From positions 648,001 to 712,000 of the forward strand of contig NZ_JAUSUL010000001.1 in NCBI RefSeq assembly GCF_030814015.1: a DNA stretch of 64,000 bases, written 5' to 3'. This DNA is from Amorphus orientalis. GTDB lineage: Bacteria > Pseudomonadota > Alphaproteobacteria > Rhizobiales > Amorphaceae. The notes beneath the pieces were generated by a model. That model did not search any database and was not told where the DNA came from. It was given only the letters and a program-made list of their open reading frames with translations. Both the position numbers and the translations under genes were made by a program. This document shows positions 52,297 to 64,000 of the stretch, piece by piece (position 1 is the first letter of the stretch; every line of letters begins with the position of its first letter).

Positions 52297-55251
52297 ATGA
52301 CACAACAGGATCCGAACCAAGCGTTTCGGCTGACCTCCTTCCTCTACGGCGGCAACGCCGCCTATCTCGAAGACCTCTACGCCCGCTATCAGACTGACCC
52401 CACGTCCGTAGACGCCGAGTGGCGCGATTTCTTCGCAAGCCTCAAGGACGACAAGAACCAGGTTCTCGCGGAAGCCCGCGGCGCGCCGTGGCAGCGTACC
52501 GACTGGCCGATTCCGGCCAACGGCGAGCTGGTCTCCGCGTTCGACAGCGACTGGGGCCCGACCGAAGGCGCCATCGGCGAGAAGATCAAGTCGAAGGCCC
52601 AGGAGAAGGGCGTCGAGCTGACCGAGGACGAGGCGCTGCGTGCGACGCGCGACTCCGTCCGCGCGCTGATGATGATCCGCGCCTACCGCGTGCGCGGCCA
52701 TCTGCACGCCGATCTCGACCCGCTCGGAATCACCCAGCTGGAGGATCACGAGGAGTTGAAGCCGGAGACCTACGGCTTCACCGAGGCTGATCTCGACCGG
52801 CCGATCTACATCGACAACGTGCTCGGGCTGGAATTCGCCAGCATCCGGGAGATGAAGTCGATCCTCAAGCGGACCTACTGCTCCACCATCGGCGTGGAGT
52901 TCATGCACATCTCCGATCCGGAGGAGAAGAGCTGGATCCAGGAGCGCATCGAAGGTCCCGACAAGACCATCGAGTTCACCGACAACGGCCGCAAGGCGAT
53001 CCTGAACAAGCTGATCGAGGCGGACGGCTTCGAGAAGTTCCTCGGCGTCAAGTACACCGGCACCAAGCGGTTCGGCCTGGACGGTGCCGAGGCGCTGATC
53101 CCGGCGCTTGAGCAGATCATCAAGCGCGGCGGCAATCTCGGCCTCAAGGACATCGTGCTCGGCATGCCGCACCGCGGCCGCCTCAACGTGCTCGCCCAGG
53201 TGATGGGCAAGCCGCACCGCGCGATCTTCAACGAGTTCAAGGGCGGCTCGTTCGCACCCGACGAGGTCGAGGGGTCCGGCGACGTCAAATACCATCTTGG
53301 CGCGTCATCGGACCGCGAGTTCGACGGCAACAACGTCCACCTGTCGCTGACCGCCAACCCGTCGCATCTGGAAATCGTCGATCCGGTTGTGCTCGGCAAG
53401 GTGCGCGCCAAGCAGGACCAGCTCTCCGACACCGAGCGGACCATGGTCATGCCGATCCTGCTGCACGGCGACGCGGCGTTCGCCGGCCAGGGCGTTGTGG
53501 CGGAGTGTTTCGGCCTGTCCGGGCTGAAGGGCCACCGCACCGGCGGCTCCATCCACTTCATCGTCAACAACCAGATTGGCTTCACCACCAATCCGCGGTT
53601 CGCGCGCTCGTCGCCCTATCCGTCGGACGTGGCGAAGATGATCGAGGCGCCGATCTTCCACGTGAACGGCGACGATCCGGAAGCGGTGGTCTACTGCGCC
53701 AAGGTCGCGACGGAGTTCCGGCAGAAGTTCCACAAGCCGGTCGTCATCGACATGTTCTGCTACCGGCGCTTCGGCCACAACGAGTCCGACGAGCCGGCGT
53801 TCACCCAGCCGCTGATGTACAAGGTCATCCGGGATCATCCCTCGACCCTGGACATCTACGCCAAGCGGCTGATGGACCAGGGGCTGATGACCTCGGAGGA
53901 TTTCGACGGTCTGAAGCAGGCCTGGCGCGACCATCTCGAGCAGGAATATTCCGCCGGCGAGAGCTTCAAGCCGAACAAGGCCGACTGGCTGGACGGACGC
54001 TGGAGTGGGCTCGGCATCGCCACCAGCCCGGACGATCCGCGCCGCGGCAAGACCGATGTCGCCGAGCCGACCCTGAAGGACATCGGCGCCAAGCTGACCG
54101 AGGTTCCCGAAGGCTTCCAGGCCCACCGCACGATCTCCCGCTTCATGGATCATCGCCGCAAGATGATCGACACCGGCGAGGGGATCGACTGGGCGACCGG
54201 CGAGGCGCTGGCGTTCGGCTCGCTCCTGGTCGAGGGCTTCCCGGTCCGGCTGTCCGGCCAGGACGTGGAGCGCGGCACCTTCTCGCAGCGCCATTCGGTG
54301 CTCTACGATCAGCAGACCGAAGACCGCTACATCCCGCTGAACAATCTGGCGGAGACCCAGGCCCGGTACGAGGTCATCAACTCGATGCTCTCGGAAGAGG
54401 CGGTGCTCGGCTTCGAGTACGGCTACTCCCTGGCCGAGCCGAACACGCTGGTGTGCTGGGAAGCCCAGTTCGGCGACTTCGCCAACGGTGCGCAGGTCAT
54501 CATCGACCAGTTCATCTCGTCGGGCGAGCGCAAGTGGCTGCGCATGTCCGGCCTGGTGCTGCTCCTGCCGCACGGCTACGAGGGCCAGGGGCCGGAGCAC
54601 TCCTCCGCGCGCTTGGAGCGCTTCCTGCAGCTGTGCGCCGAAGACAACATGCAGGTCGCCAACTGCACCACGCCGGCGAACTACTTCCACATCCTGCGCC
54701 GTCAGATCAAACGCGACTTCCGCAAGCCGCTCATCCTGATGACGCCGAAATCCCTCCTGCGCCACAAGCGGGCGGTCTCGCGTCTCGACCAGATGACGCC
54801 GGAATCGAGCTTCCACCGCATCCTGCTCGACGATCTGGACGGCAAGGGCGAGAACGGCCTGGTCGCCGACGACAAGATCCGTCGCGTGGTGCTGTGCTCC
54901 GGCAAGGTCTATTACGACCTTCTGGAGGAGCGCGAGGAGCGCGGCGTCAACGACGTCTACCTTCTCCGCGTGGAGCAGCTCTATCCGTTCCCGACCAAGT
55001 CGGTCCTGGCGGAGTTCAAGCGCTTCCCGAACGCCGAGATGGTGTGGTGTCAGGAAGAGCCGGCGAACATGGGCGGCTGGAGCTTCGTCCGTCCGTTCCT
55101 GGAGTGGGTCCTGAACCAGGCCAACTCGAACCAGACCGCACCGCGCTATGCGGGCCGTCAGCCGGCGGCGTCCACCGCCACCGGCCTGATGTCCAAGCAT
55201 CTTGCCCAACTGAAAGCATTCCTGGAGGAGGCGCTCGGACCCTCGTCCTAG
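52297..55251 (+). CDS. sucA: 2-oxoglutarate dehydrogenase E1 component
   Basis: This 984-residue thiamine-diphosphate enzyme decarboxylates 2-oxoglutarate and passes the succinyl group to SucB. Features include the N-terminal SFLYGGNAAYLEDLYARYQ, GMPHRGRLNVLAQVMGKPH, VEFMHISDPEEKSWIQERIE, DMFCYRRFGHNESDEPAF, RLSGQDVERGTFSQRHSVL and VLLLPHGYEGQGPEHSSARL. ATG 52297 is the best start; the frame extends 8 codons upstream. It lies 140 bases after sucD. Confidence 0.97.
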   Translation: MTQQDPNQAFRLTSFLYGGNAAYLEDLYARYQTDPTSVDAEWRDFFASLKDDKNQVLAEARGAPWQRTDWPIPANGELVSAFDSDWGPTEGAIGEKIKSKAQEKGVELTEDEALRATRDSVRALMMIRAYRVRGHLHADLDPLGITQLEDHEELKPETYGFTEADLDRPIYIDNVLGLEFASIREMKSILKRTYCSTIGVEFMHISDPEEKSWIQERIEGPDKTIEFTDNGRKAILNKLIEADGFEKFLGVKYTGTKRFGLDGAEALIPALEQIIKRGGNLGLKDIVLGMPHRGRLNVLAQVMGKPHRAIFNEFKGGSFAPDEVEGSGDVKYHLGASSDREFDGNNVHLSLTANPSHLEIVDPVVLGKVRAKQDQLSDTERTMVMPILLHGDAAFAGQGVVAECFGLSGLKGHRTGGSIHFIVNNQIGFTTNPRFARSSPYPSDVAKMIEAPIFHVNGDDPEAVVYCAKVATEFRQKFHKPVVIDMFCYRRFGHNESDEPAFTQPLMYKVIRDHPSTLDIYAKRLMDQGLMTSEDFDGLKQAWRDHLEQEYSAGESFKPNKADWLDGRWSGLGIATSPDDPRRGKTDVAEPTLKDIGAKLTEVPEGFQAHRTISRFMDHRRKMIDTGEGIDWATGEALAFGSLLVEGFPVRLSGQDVERGTFSQRHSVLYDQQTEDRYIPLNNLAETQARYEVINSMLSEEAVLGFEYGYSLAEPNTLVCWEAQFGDFANGAQVIIDQFISSGERKWLRMSGLVLLLPHGYEGQGPEHSSARLERFLQLCAEDNMQVANCTTPANYFHILRRQIKRDFRKPLILMTPKSLLRHKRAVSRLDQMTPESSFHRILLDDLDGKGENGLVADDKIRRVVLCSGKVYYDLLEEREERGVNDVYLLRVEQLYPFPTKSVLAEFKRFPNAEMVWCQEEPANMGGWSFVRPFLEWVLNQANSNQTAPRYAGRQPAASTATGLMSKHLAQLKAFLEEALGPSS

Positions 55252-55308
55252 CGTTTCCCCCGGTTCCCGACCTTCGCATCGTTTACAGAGCATACGGAAA
55301 CAGGCGCC

Positions 55309-56895
<1,587 letters not shown>

Positions 56896-57047
56896 AGCGT
56901 CGCCAGGCCGCGTGAAAGCCGGTTCGGCGGGCCCTGACTGAGGTCCGCCCGACCGGAAACGGCATTGGGCGGCCCGATCCGGGGACGACCCGTCAGCCCG
57001 TATCGCCGGGCGGGCGCCGTTTTGACCAGGACAGAAGGAAGACTGGT

Positions 57048-58448
57048 GTGAGCTCGTACGACCTGATCGTGATCGGAACCGGCCCCGGCGGCTATGTCTG
57101 CGCCATCCGCGCCGCCCAGCTCGGCATGAAGGTCGCCGTGGTGGAGAAGCGTGCCACCCATGGCGGCACCTGCCTCAATGTCGGCTGCATCCCGTCCAAG
57201 GCGCTGCTGCACGCCTCCGAACTCTATGAGGAGGCCGGCCACGGCTTCGAGGGCATGGGCATCAAGGTCCAGCCGGAGCTGGATCTGGCCGGCATGCTCG
57301 CGTTCAAGGACGAGGGCGTCGACGGCAACGTGAAGGGCGTCGAGTTCCTGCTGAAGAAGAACAAGGTCGACACCTATCACGGCACCGGCACCATCGCCGG
57401 CGCCGGCAAGGTGACGGTCACGCCGGAAGAGGGCGAGGCCCAGACGCTGGAGACCAGGTCGATCGTGATTGCGACCGGGTCGGAAGTGTCGAGCCTGCCG
57501 GGCATCGAGATCGACGAGAAGAAGGTCGTTTCGTCGACCGGCGCCCTGTCGCTGCCGGAGGTGCCGAAGCGCCTCATCCTGATCGGCGGCGGCGTGATCG
57601 GACTGGAGCTCGGCTCGGTCTGGCGCCGCCTCGGAGCCGAGGTCACCGTGGTGGAGTATCTCGACCGCATCCTCCCGCTGGAGGACGAAGAGGTTTCCAA
57701 GCAGTTCCAGAAGATCCTTCAGAAGCAGGGCATGAAGTTCAAGCTCTCCTCGAAGGTCACCGGCGTGGCCGAGGAAGGCGACGGCCTGAAGGCCACCGTG
57801 GAGCCGGCCAAGGGCGGCGACGCGGAGACGCTCGAGGCGGACGTGGTGCTGGTGTGCGTCGGTCGGCGCCCCTTCACCGACAATCTCGGCCTCGACGAGG
57901 TCGGCGTGGAGCGCGACGACAAGGGCCGGGTCAAGACCGACGGCCACTTCAAGACCAATATCGACGGTATTTACGCCATCGGCGACGTGATCGCCGGCCC
58001 GATGCTCGCCCACAAGGCGGAAGACGAGGGCATGGCCGTGGCCGAGATCCTCGCCGGCCAGGCGGGCCACGTGAACTACGACGCGATCCCGAGCGTGGTC
58101 TACACCTATCCGGAAGTGGCTTCCGTCGGAAAGACCGAGCAGGAGCTCAAGAAGGACGGAGTGGACTACAAGGTCGGCAAGTTCCCGTTCATGGCCAACG
58201 GCCGCGCCAAGGTGAACCGGACCACGGACGGTTTTGTGAAGATCCTGGCGGATGCCAAGACCGACCGGGTTCTCGGTGTGCACATGATCGGCGCCGACGT
58301 GGGCAACATGATCGCCGAAGTGGTTCTGGGCATGGAGTTCGGCGCCGCGGCCGAGGACATCGCGCGGACCTGCCACGCCCACCCGACGCTGCCGGAAGCC
58401 GTCAAGGAAGCCGCGCTCGCCGTCGATGGCCGCGCCATCCACATGTGA
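57048..58448 (+). CDS. lpd: Dihydrolipoamide dehydrogenase (E3)
   Basis: This 466-residue flavoprotein reoxidises dihydrolipoyl groups with NAD+. It starts from a GTG at 57048 ([17 protein letters not shown]), with the redox disulfide C42/C47 in [16 protein letters not shown], the NAD motif [19 protein letters not shown] and the C-terminal His-Glu pair in [15 protein letters not shown]. It ends the suc block, and a terminator follows at 58475. Confidence 0.97.
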   Translation: MSSYDLIVIGTGPGGYVCAIRAAQLGMKVAVVEKRATHGGTCLNVGCIPSKALLHASELYEEAGHGFEGMGIKVQPELDLAGMLAFKDEGVDGNVKGVEFLLKKNKVDTYHGTGTIAGAGKVTVTPEEGEAQTLETRSIVIATGSEVSSLPGIEIDEKKVVSSTGALSLPEVPKRLILIGGGVIGLELGSVWRRLGAEVTVVEYLDRILPLEDEEVSKQFQKILQKQGMKFKLSSKVTGVAEEGDGLKATVEPAKGGDAETLEADVVLVCVGRRPFTDNLGLDEVGVERDDKGRVKTDGHFKTNIDGIYAIGDVIAGPMLAHKAEDEGMAVAEILAGQAGHVNYDAIPSVVYTYPEVASVGKTEQELKKDGVDYKVGKFPFMANGRAKVNRTTDGFVKILADAKTDRVLGVHMIGADVGNMIAEVVLGMEFGAAAEDIARTCHAHPTLPEAVKEAALAVDGRAIHM

Positions 58449-58474
58449 CCGGTTCCCGGCATGACCTGATACGG

Positions 58475-58500
58475 AAAGGGCCGCTCATGCGGCCCTTTTT
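58475..58500 (+). terminator. Rho-independent terminator of the suc-lpd block
   Basis: AAGGGCCGC and GCGGCCCTT form a 9-bp stem with a TCAT loop, followed by a T-run, 27 bases after the lpd stop. Confidence 0.9.
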
Positions 58501-58595
58501 CGTGTCCGGAATGTCGCCTGGTCGCGGCAACCGCATGTCGGCGGGCTCTGACACAGATCAGCGTGCCGACGGACCTGCTGGCGGGTTTATGGACA

Positions 58596-58958
58596 TCAGG
58601 CGCGGTGGGTGAGGCCCAGCGGCGCGGGACGGCCCGACGGGAGCGCGGGGGCTTCCGGTGCGTTGGACTTCTTGATGGTCTCGACCTCTTCGCGCAGATG
58701 CGCGGCCTCGCGGCGGTTGCGCCGGGCAGCCTTGCGGAAGCGGCCCTGCCGCATCCAGACCGCCATGCCGCCCAGAATGACGCCGATTGCGAGGCAGGCG
58801 AAGATCACCCAGTAGAGCGGAAGCGTGACGGAGAGCGCCGTCTCGGACGGCCGGAACGGATCGAGGACGAGGCGAACCGGGGAGCGATTGGCGACCGCCA
58901 GGATCACGAGGATGATCGCGATCGGAAGGAGGACGAGGGTCTCGAGAAAGCGCTTCAC
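58596..58958 (-). CDS. LapA-domain membrane protein
   Basis: This 120-residue protein has two transmembrane helices (LETLVLLPIAIILVILAVAN and VTLPLYWVIFACLAIGVILG) followed by a basic, coiled-coil-like cytoplasmic tail (RRNRREAAHLREEVETI). The arrangement matches LapA (YciS-type) proteins, which in E. coli act with LapB in lipopolysaccharide assembly; no lapB is adjacent. A GTG at 58958 after CGGAGA is the likely start. It lies 93 bases after ihfB on the same strand. Confidence 0.8.
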   Translation of the reverse strand: MKRFLETLVLLPIAIILVILAVANRSPVRLVLDPFRPSETALSVTLPLYWVIFACLAIGVILGGMAVWMRQGRFRKAARRNRREAAHLREEVETIKKSNAPEAPALPSGRPAPLGLTHRA

Positions 58959-59051
58959 GACGTCTGGTCTCCGAAAAGGATCGGCCGGAGAGCGGTTCGC
59001 GGCCGGTCCGCCGGCTGACGGCGGATACACCCGGCCGGCGGAGAGGGAAGT

Positions 59052-59348
59052 CTACTTCGATCCAGCATAACCGTTGTTGAGACGCTCGCGCATCTCCTTT
59101 CCGGTCTTGAAGAAGGGCACGTGCTTGCCCTCCACGTCGACCTGCGCGCCGGTCCGCGGATTGCGGCCCGTCCGCGGCGGCCGGCTCTTCACCGAGAACG
59201 CCCCGAAGCCGCGCAGTTCCACGCGGTCACCGCGCATCATCGCATCGGCGATCTCGTCGAGAATGGCGTTAACGATGTTCTCGACGTCGCGCTGGTAGAG
59301 GTGCGGATTGTGCTGTGCGATCCGCTGCACCAATTCCGATTTGATCAT
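59052..59348 (-). CDS. ihfB: Integration host factor subunit beta
   Basis: This 98-residue DNA-bending protein starts [20 protein letters not shown] and has the HU/IHF signature [20 protein letters not shown], with the beta-arm Pro that intercalates in DNA. It pairs with IHF-alpha (elsewhere). Its ATG overlaps the sppA stop by 4 bases (ATGA), so translation is coupled. A longer frame to 59399 runs into sppA. Confidence 0.95.
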   Translation of the reverse strand: MIKSELVQRIAQHNPHLYQRDVENIVNAILDEIADAMMRGDRVELRGFGAFSVKSRPPRTGRNPRTGAQVDVEGKHVPFFKTGKEMRERLNNGYAGSK

Positions 59349-60349
59349 TGGGCCCGCCCTTGTCGCCCACCAGTGTCGGGCACGGATGGACCGTGCCAAA
59401 GCGACACCAGACCGTCAAGCTGGCCGCCACCACCAATGTTCAGAGGAAGCGCCCGATCCAGGCCCGTGGCAGTGAGCACGCCGTGGGTGATGCCGTGGGC
59501 GATGCGGGCGGAGAAGGGCAGGTCCTCCAGGTCGTTCTCGAGGGACCAGGTGCGGACCGGCAGCTCCGGATCGATGCTCTTTTCCGAGCTCAGCCAGTCG
59601 ACGGCGGCGCGCTCGCCGCCGAGCGCGTCGATGAGCTTGGCCTCAAGCGCCTGATGGCCGGTGAACACGCGCCCGTCGGCGAGGCCGCGCGCGGTGGCGT
59701 CGTCCATGTTCCGCCGTTCCACGACCAGGCCCAGGAACCAGTCGTAGCTGTCGCCGATGATGCCCTGGAGCATGTCGATGGCCGCCTGGGGCGGTTCGGA
59801 GAAGGGCGAGGGCTCGGCCTTGAGCGGCCCGCTCTGGACGGTGTCGACCTGGATGCCCAGGGAATCCAGCATCTCGTAGACCTGACCGTACTGCATCAGG
59901 ACGCCGATCGAGCCGGTCAGCGAGGTGCGATGGGCGACGATGTGGTCTGAGGCCAGCGCGATCAGGTAGCCGGCGGAGGCGCCGAGGGTGCCGATCTGGG
60001 CCACAAGCGGCTTCTTCTCGGCCAGCTCGCGCAGCGCGTTGTAGGTGACCTCGCCGCCCGTGGTGCTGCCGCCCGGCGAATTGACGTAGAGGATCACCGC
60101 CTTCACCGCGTCGTTGTCGGTCAGGTCCTCGATCATCTCGACGGTGCGGCGGTCGTCGGTGATCACCCCTTCGATCGGCAGCCGCGCGATATGCGGCGTG
60201 TTCTTGCCGACGAGGCCGTCACCGACACCGAACGCGATGGCGACGGCGGCCACGGTTGCGGCGATCGCGATCACGGCCAGCGCCCGCCAGAAGCTGGCGG
60301 AACGTCTCAGCCGACGGCGATCGACCAGGACATCGGCGTCGAGTGTCAT
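59345..60349 (-). CDS. sppA: Signal peptide peptidase SppA
   Basis: This 334-residue inner-membrane serine protease of the S49 family degrades cleaved signal peptides. One N-terminal transmembrane helix (about 22-42; [19 protein letters not shown]) is followed by the catalytic domain: [35 protein letters not shown] with the catalytic Ser, and [14 protein letters not shown]. The catalytic Lys lies in the region after this (LKAEPSPF). ATG 60349 is the likely start. It is transcribed with ihfB. Confidence 0.93.
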   Translation of the reverse strand: MTLDADVLVDRRRLRRSASFWRALAVIAIAATVAAVAIAFGVGDGLVGKNTPHIARLPIEGVITDDRRTVEMIEDLTDNDAVKAVILYVNSPGGSTTGGEVTYNALRELAEKKPLVAQIGTLGASAGYLIALASDHIVAHRTSLTGSIGVLMQYGQVYEMLDSLGIQVDTVQSGPLKAEPSPFSEPPQAAIDMLQGIIGDSYDWFLGLVVERRNMDDATARGLADGRVFTGHQALEAKLIDALGGERAAVDWLSSEKSIDPELPVRTWSLENDLEDLPFSARIAHGITHGVLTATGLDRALPLNIGGGGQLDGLVSLWHGPSVPDTGGRQGRAQ

Positions 60350-60484
60350 ACGGGGTCCTCCGAGGCGACGACGGCGGCCGGACTGCCGGCCGGCGACGAC
60401 CATACATGATCGCGGCGCCGATGTCCGGCGGCCTCAAGCCGGTGTGAAAGGGGCAATGAAGGCGGTCCGGAACCGCCGGCTCGG

Positions 60485-61804
60485 TCAGGTCGGCGGCGTG
60501 CCGTTCTGGGACAGGACGTCGCCGGCCAGATAGAGCGATCCGCAGATCAGGATCCGGGGCGGCGGCTCGAAGCGCCAGCTTTCCGCCAGAAGCCGGAGCG
60601 CGGTGCGCACGCTGGAGACCGGTTCGGCCGGCACACCGGCCGCCTCCGCCATGTCCGCCAGCGGCGCCGGCTCGATCGCCGCGTCGGAGCCGAACACCGG
60701 AACGGTGAAGGCGTGACGGACGAGCCCGGAGAAGGGGCGGAAGAAGCCGACCGGATCCTTGGTCGACAGCATGCCCGTGATCAGGAACAGAGGCCGCGAG
60801 ACCCGGTCTTCCAGGTCGGCCATATAGGCGGCGAGCGCTTCGCCGGCGTCCGGATTGTGGCCGCCGTCGAGCCAGATCTCGGCGCCCGGCATGGCCGTTT
60901 CCACGACACGGCCCTTGGTCAGCCGCTGCAGGCGGGCCGGCCAGTCCACGGTCGTGAGGGCGGTTTCGGCGGCCTCGACCCCGGTCCACAGCCCGGCGGC
61001 CCGGATCGCCGCGATCGCGGTGCCGGCGTTGACGAACTGATGGCGGCCGGGAAGTCGCGGCGCCGGCAGGTCGAACAGGGCATTCTCGTCCTGGTAGACC
61101 AGCCGCCCGTGTTCCTCCAGGACCGACCAGTCCTGACCGCCGAGATGAAGCGGTGCCCGCGCCCGGGCGCTCGCCTTTTCGAGCACCGCGGTAACCTGAT
61201 CGCTCTGGGGGGCGGCGACGACGGGCCGGCCCGGCTTGATGATGCCGGCCTTCTCGCCCGCGATCGCTTCGATGCCGTCGCCGAGAAAGCGCTGATGGTC
61301 GAGCCCGATCTGGGTGATGACGCTGACCAGCGGGCTGTCGATGACGTTGGTGGCGTCCAGGCGTCCGCCAAGCCCGGTTTCCAGCACAAGCGCTTCCGCC
61401 GGCCGCTCCGAAAACAGGAGCATCGCGGCCGCCGTCGTGATCTCGAAGAAGGTGATCGGCTCGCCGCCGTTCGCCCGTTCCGCGCGCTCCAGCGCCTCGG
61501 CGAGCGTCGCGTCGTCGACCAGGCGTCCGCCGCCGGGCTCCGCCAGGCGGATGCGCTCGTTGAAGCGGACCAGGTGCGGAGACGTGTAGACGTGGACCCC
61601 GTTGCCCGCGGCCTCCAGAGCGGCCCGCAGGAAGGCCGTGGTCGATCCCTTGCCGTTGGTGCCGGCGATGTGGATCGTCGGCGGCAGGCGCCGCTCGGGA
61701 TGGTCAAGCGCGGCCAGGAGCCGCTCCATGCGCTCCAGGGAGAGATCGATGACCTTGGGATGGAGCGCGAGCAGGCGCTCCAGGATCGCGTTTGTATGGT
61801 CCAT
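60485..61804 (-). CDS. folC: Folylpolyglutamate synthase / dihydrofolate synthase
   Basis: This 439-residue Mur-ligase-fold enzyme adds glutamate to dihydropteroate and folates. It shows the P-loop HIAGTNGKGSTTAFLRA near 47-63, HVYTSPHLVRFNERI, VLETGLGGRLDATNVI, SVITQIGLDHQRFLG and GGHNPDAGEALAAYM. It follows accD on the same strand with a 16-base gap, the usual trpB-trpA-accD-folC order. Confidence 0.95.
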   Translation of the reverse strand: MDHTNAILERLLALHPKVIDLSLERMERLLAALDHPERRLPPTIHIAGTNGKGSTTAFLRAALEAAGNGVHVYTSPHLVRFNERIRLAEPGGGRLVDDATLAEALERAERANGGEPITFFEITTAAAMLLFSERPAEALVLETGLGGRLDATNVIDSPLVSVITQIGLDHQRFLGDGIEAIAGEKAGIIKPGRPVVAAPQSDQVTAVLEKASARARAPLHLGGQDWSVLEEHGRLVYQDENALFDLPAPRLPGRHQFVNAGTAIAAIRAAGLWTGVEAAETALTTVDWPARLQRLTKGRVVETAMPGAEIWLDGGHNPDAGEALAAYMADLEDRVSRPLFLITGMLSTKDPVGFFRPFSGLVRHAFTVPVFGSDAAIEPAPLADMAEAAGVPAEPVSSVRTALRLLAESWRFEPPPRILICGSLYLAGDVLSQNGTPPT

Positions 61805-61820
61805 GATGATGGAAGCGGGC

Positions 61821-62792
61821 CTAACTGACCGTTTGTCCGGCCTCTGCCGAGGCGGGCGCTGTTTCGGTGGCCGCCGGAGAGGGGCCGGCCTTGGCGTCGG
61901 TGTCGCTTTCTCCGTCGACCGGGACCGGCAGGCTGGCCGGATCGGGCTGATGCGTCAGAAGCCGCAGGAGCCGCGCCAGCGTCGACCTGATGTCGTGACG
62001 GTGCACGACCATGTCCACCATGCCGTGCTCCAGCAGATATTCCGCGCGCTGGAATCCCTCCGGCAGCTTCTCGCGGATCGTCTGCTCGATCACCCGGGGG
62101 CCGGCGAAGCCGATCAGCGCGCCGGGCTCGGCGATATGGACGTCACCCAGCATGGCGTAGGAGGCCGTCACGCCGCCGGTGGTCGGGTTGGTCAGGACCA
62201 CGATATAGGGCAGGCCGGCTTCCTTGAGGGCCATGACGGCGGCCGTCGTGCGCGGCATCTGCATGAGCGACAGGATGCCCTCCTGCATGCGCGCGCCGCC
62301 GGAGGCCGCAAACAGCACGAACGGAAGCCCCTTCTGGCGGGCCTCGTCCAGGCCGGTGATCAGCGCCTCGCCCGCCGCCATGCCGAGCGATCCGCCCATG
62401 AAGGCGAAGTCCTGCACGGCGACGACCGTCTCCAGGCTCTCGATGCGGCCCCGGGTAACCAGAACCGCATCCTCGCGGCCGGTCTTCGCGCGGGCGTCGC
62501 GCAGGCGTTCGGAATAGCGGCGTTCGTCGCGGAACTTGAGCGGATCGCTGGCGACCGAGGGCGTGGCGATGGTCTGGTAGGTGCGCTCGTCGAACAGCAT
62601 TTCCAGCCGGTGCACCACCGGGATGCGCATGTGCACGCCGGAGTTCGGCACCACGTACTGGTTGGCCTCCAGATCGCGGTGGAAGACCATCTCTCCGGTC
62701 TCGGGACACTTGATCCAGAGATTCTCGGGGACTTCCCGCTTCTCGAGGAATGAGCGGATCTTCGGACGGAAGACGCTGTTGATCCAGTTCAC
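61821..62792 (-). CDS. accD: Acetyl-CoA carboxylase carboxyltransferase beta subunit, zinc site degenerate
   Basis: This 323-residue subunit transfers carboxyl from biotin to acetyl-CoA for fatty-acid synthesis, with AccA. A GTG at 62792 after AAGGAT gives [20 protein letters not shown]. The carboxyltransferase core has [32 protein letters not shown] and [18 protein letters not shown]. The usual four-Cys zinc ribbon is nearly lost: [12 protein letters not shown] keeps one Cys and [11 protein letters not shown] lacks the second pair. A Pro/Ala-rich tail of about 45 residues follows the core. Confidence 0.94.
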   Translation of the reverse strand: MNWINSVFRPKIRSFLEKREVPENLWIKCPETGEMVFHRDLEANQYVVPNSGVHMRIPVVHRLEMLFDERTYQTIATPSVASDPLKFRDERRYSERLRDARAKTGREDAVLVTRGRIESLETVVAVQDFAFMGGSLGMAAGEALITGLDEARQKGLPFVLFAASGGARMQEGILSLMQMPRTTAAVMALKEAGLPYIVVLTNPTTGGVTASYAMLGDVHIAEPGALIGFAGPRVIEQTIREKLPEGFQRAEYLLEHGMVDMVVHRHDIRSTLARLLRLLTHQPDPASLPVPVDGESDTDAKAGPSPAATETAPASAEAGQTVS

Positions 62793-62832
62793 GGACGGAT
62801 CCTTTGCGATGTGTCGTTGAGGACGGAGCGGA

Positions 62833-63675
62833 TCATGCCGCCGCGCCGCTGCGAGCGGATTGAATGCCGTTTGCGAGGTCTTTGACCAAGTCAATCACGG
62901 CGTGTGTGGTTGCGTCCGTCGCCCGGCCGTCATCGTCGAGCGTGTTTGCGACAGCGGCGACGAGGGCGGAGCCGACCACCACGGCGTCGGCGGTGCGGGC
63001 GAAGGCGGCGGCCTGTTCGGGCGTCTTGACGCCGAAGCCGACGGCCACCGGCAGCCGGGTGTGGGCCTTGATGCCGGCCACGGCCTGCGCCACCCGCTCC
63101 GGGTCCGGCGTCGCGGTGCCGGTCACCCCGGCGATCGAGACGTAGTAGACGAAGCCGGAGGTGTTGGCGAGGACCACCGGCAGGCGCTTCTCGTCGGTGG
63201 TGGGCGTCGCCAGCCGGATGAAGGCGAGGCCCGCGTCCATCGCCGGCAGGCACAGCTCGGCGTCCTCCTCCGGCGGCAGGTCGACCACGATCAGCCCGTC
63301 CACCCCGGCCTCGACCGCATCGGCCAGGAACCGGTCGCGGCCATAGGAGTAGATCGGGTTGTAGTAGCCCATCAGCACGATCGGCGTGTCGGCATCCTTG
63401 GCGCGGAACGCGCGGACCATGTCGAGGGTCTTCACCACGGTCTGGCCGGCCTTGAGCGCGCGCAGCGAGGCCGCCTGGATCGCCGGGCCGTCGGCCATGG
63501 GGTCGGTGAACGGCATGCCAAGCTCGATCACGTCGGCGCCGGCCGCCGGCAGCCCGTCGAGAATGGCCTGGGAGGTCGCAGGGTCGGGATCGCCGGAGGT
63601 CACGAACGTGACCAGGCCGGCGCGGCCTTCGGTCTTGAGGGCGGCGAAGCGGGCGTCGAGACGGGCGACGGTCAC
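62833..63675 (-). CDS. trpA: Tryptophan synthase alpha subunit
   Basis: This 280-residue TIM barrel cleaves indole-3-glycerol phosphate to indole, which passes to TrpB. It shows [30 protein letters not shown] with the catalytic Glu and Asp, [27 protein letters not shown] and [16 protein letters not shown]. The GTG start at 63675 overlaps the trpB stop by 4 bases (GTGA), so the genes are coupled. accD follows 40 bases on. Confidence 0.96.
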   Translation of the reverse strand: MTVARLDARFAALKTEGRAGLVTFVTSGDPDPATSQAILDGLPAAGADVIELGMPFTDPMADGPAIQAASLRALKAGQTVVKTLDMVRAFRAKDADTPIVLMGYYNPIYSYGRDRFLADAVEAGVDGLIVVDLPPEEDAELCLPAMDAGLAFIRLATPTTDEKRLPVVLANTSGFVYYVSIAGVTGTATPDPERVAQAVAGIKAHTRLPVAVGFGVKTPEQAAAFARTADAVVVGSALVAAVANTLDDDGRATDATTHAVIDLVKDLANGIQSARSGAAA

Positions 63676-64000
63676 AGGTCCCACCCCATGGTCTTGGCGA
63701 TGGTGTGCACGTCCTTGTCGCCGCGGCCGCACATGTTCATGACGATGATCCGGTCCCTGTCCATCTCCGGCGCGATCTTCGACACATGGGCAAGCGCATG
63801 GGCCGGTTCCAGGGCCGGCAGGATGCCTTCCGTGCGCGCCGACAGCTGGAAGGCGTCGAGGGCCTCCCGGTCGCCGATGGGGACATAAGTGACGCGCCCG
63901 GTCTCCTTCAGCCAGGAGTGTTCCGGGCCGATGCCGGGATAGTCGAGGCCCGCGGAGATCGAATGGCCTTCCAGGATCTGGCCGTCGTCGTCCTGGAGCA
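63672..64000 (-). CDS. trpB: Tryptophan synthase beta subunit, C-terminal part (gene continues beyond window)
   Basis: The minus-strand frame is open from base 64000 to a stop at 63672-63674, so only the last 108 or so residues are visible. They include [55 protein letters not shown] and [18 protein letters not shown], ending MGWDL. These are the PLP-enzyme C-terminal signatures of TrpB, which joins indole to serine. The start codon lies outside the window. Confidence 0.95.
   Translation of the reverse strand, partial: LQDDDGQILEGHSISAGLDYPGIGPEHSWLKETGRVTYVPIGDREALDAFQLSARTEGILPALEPAHALAHVSKIAPEMDRDRIIVMNMCGRGDKDVHTIAKTMGWDL

Overview
The window is GC-rich DNA (mostly 65-70% by eye) from an alphaproteobacterium, most likely Hyphomicrobiales (Rhizobiales)-like. 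The reasons are the mdh-sucC-sucD-sucA-sucB-lpd block, folC-accD-trpA-trpB, dnaA-dnaN-recF with rpsT nearby, DUF1127 and DUF1236 proteins, an EcfG-type promoter motif and a ROSE-type RNA thermometer. No genus can be named from the sequence alone.

Layout. 1-660 is the end of an FAD-linked oxidase. 771-8089 is a small genomic island inserted at the 3' end of tRNA-Leu(CAG). It is bounded by 79-bp near-identical repeats and carries, all on the minus strand, a P4-type integrase, a co-translated unknown protein, an AlpA-like regulator, an HTH/Cys-rich protein, a second tyrosine recombinase and a single-chain MmeI-like (Type IIL) restriction-modification enzyme. 8450-18630 holds cell-envelope and stress genes: an NDUFA9-like protein, an MltB-type transglycosylase, a DUF1236 protein, an amidase, a TerB-DnaJ protein, an alpha/beta hydrolase with a very long disordered tail, Hsp20, a TAXI-type binding protein and a DUF1127 protein. 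18861-28736 is more accessory: a pyruvate-kinase-like protein, a frame-disrupted sugar-binding protein coupled to a GH8 glycosidase, a quinone-oxidoreductase/TetR pair and a serine-hydrolase autotransporter. 29169-36510 has ilvD/LysR, a MarR/EamA divergent pair with clear operators, another hydrolase, and a DEAD-box helicase overlapping infA. 36675-40514 has a threonine aldolase and a complete bufferin-type RiPP operon (bufA-bufB-bufC-doxX). 40635-46274 is recF-dnaN-dnaA-rhodanese, a 755-bp gene-free stretch that is a candidate oriC, and rpsT. 46676-64000 is core metabolism: enoyl-CoA hydratase, ZapE, mdh-suc-lpd, a LapA-like protein, ihfB, sppA, folC, accD, trpA and the 3' end of trpB.

How the parts work together. 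The TCA block encodes malate dehydrogenase, succinyl-CoA synthetase and the whole 2-oxoglutarate dehydrogenase complex; its E2 has two lipoyl domains. The buf operon should make a periplasmic cysteine-rich copper-binding peptide modified by a DUF692 (MNIO) enzyme with its DUF2063 partner. The island combines DNA mobility with defence by restriction. The most notable findings are the buf operon, the autotransporter-anchored beta-lactamase-fold protein, the ROSE thermometer, the island with its MmeI-like enzyme, the MarR operators, the signal-peptide frameshift and the helicase/infA overlap.
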